Part shown: positions 62,823 to 64,000 of the stretch, in pieces | Layout: each line of letters begins with the position of its first letter | How positions within the stretch are numbered: position 1 is the first letter of the stretch | Origin: JACMJL01 sp963791805 | Lineage (GTDB): Bacteria; Bacillota; Clostridia; Clostridiales; Clostridiaceae | Reading direction: 5' to 3' | Assembly: GCA_963791805.1 (NCBI GenBank) | Contig: CAWBTU010000003.1 | Coordinates: 496,001-560,000 of the forward strand | Length of the DNA stretch: 64,000 nucleotides | The notes under the pieces: generated by a model | The model's database searches: none | Told to the model about the DNA's origin: nothing | Seen by the model: the letters and a program-made list of their open reading frames with translations, nothing else | Program-made: the position numbers and the translations under genes

Positions 62823-64000
62823 ATGAACGCCCAACTGAAAGAACTATGGGATAAAACTTTAAAAATCATAGAAGCTGAACTTACTGAAGTTAGTTACAAC
62901 ACTTGGATTAAATGTATCGTTCCTATTTCAATGGATAAGAATTCACTTAAATTAAATGTTCCGAACGATTTTACTAAAGGTATCCTAGAGACAAGATATA
63001 AAGACTTAATAATAAATGCTTTAAATGTAACAACTGCACAAAAGTTCTCAGTAGAATTTTTTATAAAAATGGAAGATAGTATTGATTCACAAGTTATTAC
63101 TATTAATAATGATATAAAAAATGAATTGCCTTTAAACGATGAAATGTCAAACACATTAAATCCTAAATATACCTTTGATTCATTTGTAATAGGTAATAGT
63201 AATAGATTCGCCCATGCTGCATGTCTTGCTGTTGCAGAAGCACCAGCTAAAGCATATAATCCTTTATTTATTTATGGTGGAGTTGGACTTGGAAAAACAC
63301 ATCTAATGCATGCCATCGGTCATTATATTTTAAGTAATAATCCTAATACGAAAGTTGTTTATGTATCATCTGAAAAATTTACAAACGAATTGATAAATTC
63401 TATCAAGGACGATAAAAACGTAGAGTTTAGAAATAAATATAGAAATGTAGATGTTCTTTTAGTAGATGATATTCAATTTATTGCAAATAAAGAAAGAACT
63501 CAAGAAGAATTTTTCCACACTTTTAATGCTCTACATGAATCTAATAAACAAATAATTCTTTCAAGTGATCGCCCACCTAAGGAAATTCCTACTCTCGAGG
63601 ATAGGGTGAGATCAAGATTTGAATGGGGGCTTATTGCAGATGTAGCTACACCTGACTTCGAAACAAGAATAGCAATTCTTAAAAAGAAGGCAGATGTTGA
63701 GAATTTAAATATTCAAAATGAAGTTATGTCATACATAGCAACAAAAATAAAATCAAATATTAGAGAGCTTGAGGGTGCTTTAATTAGAGTTGTAGCTTTT
63801 TCATCTCTTACTAACAAGGAAATTACTGTAGATTTAGCATCAGAAGCCTTAAAGGATATAATTTCAAGTAAGAATTCTAAGCAAATAACGATAGAACTTA
63901 TACAAGAAATTGTAGCTAACTATTTTAATCTAAGATTAGAAGACTTTAAATCAGCAAGAAGAACTAGAAATATTGCATACCCAAGACAAATTGCAATGTA
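62823..64000 (+). CDS. dnaA: chromosomal replication initiator DnaA (3' end beyond window)
   Basis: 392 codons are present with no interruption. Domain I (WDKTLKIIEAEL), a linker (about 85-110), then the AAA+ domain with Walker A GGVGLGKTHLMHAIG, Walker B LLVDDIQFI, sensor I SSDRPP and box VII arginine LEDRVRSRFEWGL. Domain IV begins near the end (DFKSARRTRNIAYPRQIAM, the DnaA signature). GGAGG lies before ATG 62823. Only gene to the right of oriC in this window, on the plus strand. Confidence 0.99.
   Translation, partial: MNAQLKELWDKTLKIIEAELTEVSYNTWIKCIVPISMDKNSLKLNVPNDFTKGILETRYKDLIINALNVTTAQKFSVEFFIKMEDSIDSQVITINNDIKNELPLNDEMSNTLNPKYTFDSFVIGNSNRFAHAACLAVAEAPAKAYNPLFIYGGVGLGKTHLMHAIGHYILSNNPNTKVVYVSSEKFTNELINSIKDDKNVEFRNKYRNVDVLLVDDIQFIANKERTQEEFFHTFNALHESNKQIILSSDRPPKEIPTLEDRVRSRFEWGLIADVATPDFETRIAILKKKADVENLNIQNEVMSYIATKIKSNIRELEGALIRVVAFSSLTNKEITVDLASEALKDIISSKNSKQITIELIQEIVANYFNLRLEDFKSARRTRNIAYPRQIAM

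Noticed and set aside
1..64000. CRISPR arrays, prophage genes or insertion sequences
   Set aside because: No regularly spaced repeats, phage structural genes or intact transposase genes were seen.

Overview
This window looks like a chromosomal segment of a low-GC, spore-forming Clostridium-type Firmicute that runs into the replication origin. It is AT-rich with AGGAGG-type ribosome sites. It carries the conserved clostridial order dnaB, lonC, rplI, gdpP, yybS, rpsR, ssb, rpsF, yyaC, parB, parA, noc, rsmG, mnmG, mnmE, jag, yidC, yidD, rnpA, rpmH, oriC, dnaA. The origin lies at about 62.2-62.8 kb. Nearly all core genes to its left are on the minus strand, co-directional with a fork leaving oriC.

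Region by region. 0-0.7 kb: 5' part of an LtaS-like lipoteichoic acid synthase. 0.9-2.4 kb: pdxST (vitamin B6). 2.4-7.9 kb: two tandem paralogous dCACHE chemoreceptors and a receptor remnant. 8-11.3 kb: polyprenol-phosphate glycosyltransferase operon (GT2, a 59-aa GtrA-like protein, GT39). 11.5-14.5 kb: FlxA-like protein, a frameshifted membrane protein and a two-component system with a frameshifted regulator. 14.7-17 kb: PAS histidine kinase with an in-frame stop. 17-21.2 kb: lipoprotein, secreted metallophosphoesterase, polysaccharide deacetylase. 21.5-26.7 kb: an LnrJKLMN-like two-component system plus ABC-2 exporter. 26.9-33.1 kb: an accessory region in which five small paralogous proteins (predicted Sm-like beta-barrels) flank an aconitase-X pair and an ArsB-like transporter. 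33.16 kb: tRNA-Thr(CGT). 33.3-40.2 kb: an unusual chemosensory or phosphorelay triad (hybrid kinase, STAS-CheB-CheR fusion, second hybrid kinase). 40.2-40.9 kb: non-coding region with two consensus DnaA boxes and a 204-bp palindromic element. 40.9-64 kb: core replication, translation and segregation genes, two parS sites and oriC.

The genes form recognisable modules: cell-envelope polymer modification, environmental sensing, drug sensing and export, and the origin-proximal ParABS/Noc/DnaA machinery. The best candidate for an undescribed system is the 26.9-33.1 kb small-protein cluster. Six genes are broken by single lesions that leave the remaining frame intact (hypothetical membrane protein, response regulator, PAS kinase, lonC, noc, mnmE). 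Several lesions are in homopolymers, so sequence error must be excluded before calling them pseudogenes.
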